This document shows positions 36,810 to 37,482 of a stretch of 37,482 nucleotides of DNA, piece after piece. Under the pieces are notes generated by a model. It did not search any database. It was not told where the DNA came from and was given only the letters and a program-made list of their open reading frames with translations. The position numbers and the translations under genes are program-made. The stretch is from contig ATWC01000032.1 in the NCBI GenBank assembly GCA_000421045.1, positions 1 to 37,482 of the forward strand, given 5' to 3'. The stretch's first letter is position 1. Each line of letters starts with the position of its first letter. The DNA is from Lachnospiraceae bacterium NK4A179. GTDB taxonomy: Bacteria > Bacillota > Clostridia > Lachnospirales > Lachnospiraceae.

Positions 36810-36836
36810 ATATCGGAGACAGAAAATAAAACTTAA
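36810..36836 (-). promoter_or_regulatory. Sigma-28 (SigD)-type flagellin promoter
   Basis: Minus-strand TTAA (36833-36836), a 15-nt spacer and TCCGATAT (36810-36817), close to the TAAA-N15-GCCGATAT consensus. Confidence 0.8.
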
Positions 36837-36892
36837 CACAGAAAATAAAAAATTAAAAACTTTCGGAATGATCTTATACCGGCGTACAAACT

Positions 36893-36920
36893 AAAAGGAC
36901 CGATCCTTTCGGATCGGCCC
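36893..36920 (-). terminator. Terminator of the second flagellin gene
   Basis: GGGCCGATCC pairs with GGATCGGTCC (36897-36920, GAAA loop; one G-T pair), followed by TTTT on the minus strand. Confidence 0.82.
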
Positions 36921-36944
36921 CTTCTGATCGGTAGTCGGTATTTA

Positions 36945-37482
36945 TCAGCCAAGGATTGAAAGTACGTTCTGATTTGACTGATTTGCCTGAGCCAGCATCG
37001 ATGTGCCTGCCTGAGCCAGGATGTTTGCATTCGAGAATGTAACCATCTCTGTTGCCATATCCGTATCACGGATTGCGCTCTCAGCTGCTGTAGTATTCTC
37101 TACAACGTTATCCAGGTTCTTGATCGTGTGCTCAAGTCTGTTCTGAACAGCACCGAGATCTGCTCTCTGGCTTGATACTGATGCAAGTGCACTCTTGATA
37201 GTGCTTATAGCTGCCTCTGCATTACCATTGTCTGCACCGGAAACCTTTACGTCATTAACTTTGATGCCTGTTGCAGACATAGATGCGATGGAGATTCCGA
37301 TGTACTGGCCGCTCTCTGCGCCAACCTGAAGATTCTTACCTGAGAAAGTTCCATCCAGAAGATTCTGCTCATTGAATGTTGTAGTTGAAGCTACACGGTC
37401 GATTTCAGAAACGAGCGCTCTGACTTCCTGATTGAGGTATGCTCTATCATCGCTTGTCATTGTGTCGTTTGATGCCTGAACT
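36945..37482 (-). CDS. Flagellin, 5' end outside window
   Basis: The last 179 codons of a second flagellin are visible; the frame stays open to the window edge ([20 protein letters not shown]). It is nearly identical to the neighbouring flagellin in the C-terminal D1/D0 part ([34 protein letters not shown]), with differences concentrated in the short centre (SMSATGIKVNDVKVSGADNG against [18 protein letters not shown]). This is a tandem duplication, each copy with its own terminator. The start, promoter and N-terminus are not in the window. Confidence 0.96.
   Translation of the reverse strand, partial: VQASNDTMTSDDRAYLNQEVRALVSEIDRVASTTTFNEQNLLDGTFSGKNLQVGAESGQYIGISIASMSATGIKVNDVKVSGADNGNAEAAISTIKSALASVSSQRADLGAVQNRLEHTIKNLDNVVENTTAAESAIRDTDMATEMVTFSNANILAQAGTSMLAQANQSNQNVLSILG

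Noticed and set aside
35849-36920. Flagellin-gene hairpins as CRISPR or transposon repeats
   Set aside because: Each is a single terminator-type hairpin with a T tract after a stop codon; no array or transposase.

Overview
The window looks like the chromosome of a motile, flagellated, moderate-GC Firmicute, most likely of the family Lachnospiraceae (Butyrivibrio/Roseburia-like; genus is a guess). The evidence is the Firmicutes order of the rpmG-secE-nusG-rplKA, rplJL, rpoBC and rpsL-rpsG-fusA-tuf blocks, an L10-type leader, strong AAGGAGG ribosome binding sites, short flagellins without a variable domain, and a FliD-like protein beside glycosyltransferases (GTs). No transposase, tRNA, rRNA or CRISPR was seen.

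Left part (1-7100, all minus strand): a surface- or flagellin-glycan cluster read from an extended -10 promoter near 7064. In transcription order it holds a DegT-type sugar aminotransferase, a GT remnant, an ATP-grasp ligase, a second remnant, an ornithine-cyclodeaminase-like dehydrogenase, a 39-codon frame broken at a C8 tract, two CgeB-like GTs and a DUF4422 GT that runs off the window. The remnants between the intact genes appear to keep start and stop junctions but lack their middles. That is clear for the GT remnant and inferred for the others.

Middle part (7100-25250, all minus strand): the core information-processing block, read as separate units, each with a recognisable promoter: rpmG-secE-nusG-rplK-rplA, rplJ-rplL (L10 leader with attenuator), rpoB-rpoC, rpsL-rpsG-fusA, and tuf. 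A CapA-family metallophosphatase gene and a 186-bp long-hairpin element sit between rplA and rplJ. Terminator hairpins follow rplA, rplL, rpoC and tuf.

Right part (25280-37482): a flagellar/glycosylation region. A FliD-like gene (+) converges on a minus operon (hypothetical protein, StrF-type GT, Wzy/WaaL-like polymerase or ligase, GT2-TPR). A tight divergent promoter pair at 31019-31048 separates that operon from two GT2-TPR genes (+). These converge on two CgeB-like GTs (-). Two flagellin genes (-) follow; the first has a sigma-28-type promoter and candidate CsrA sites in its leader. The GTs on both sides of the core block probably build and attach flagellin or cell-surface glycans; that link is inferred from context.
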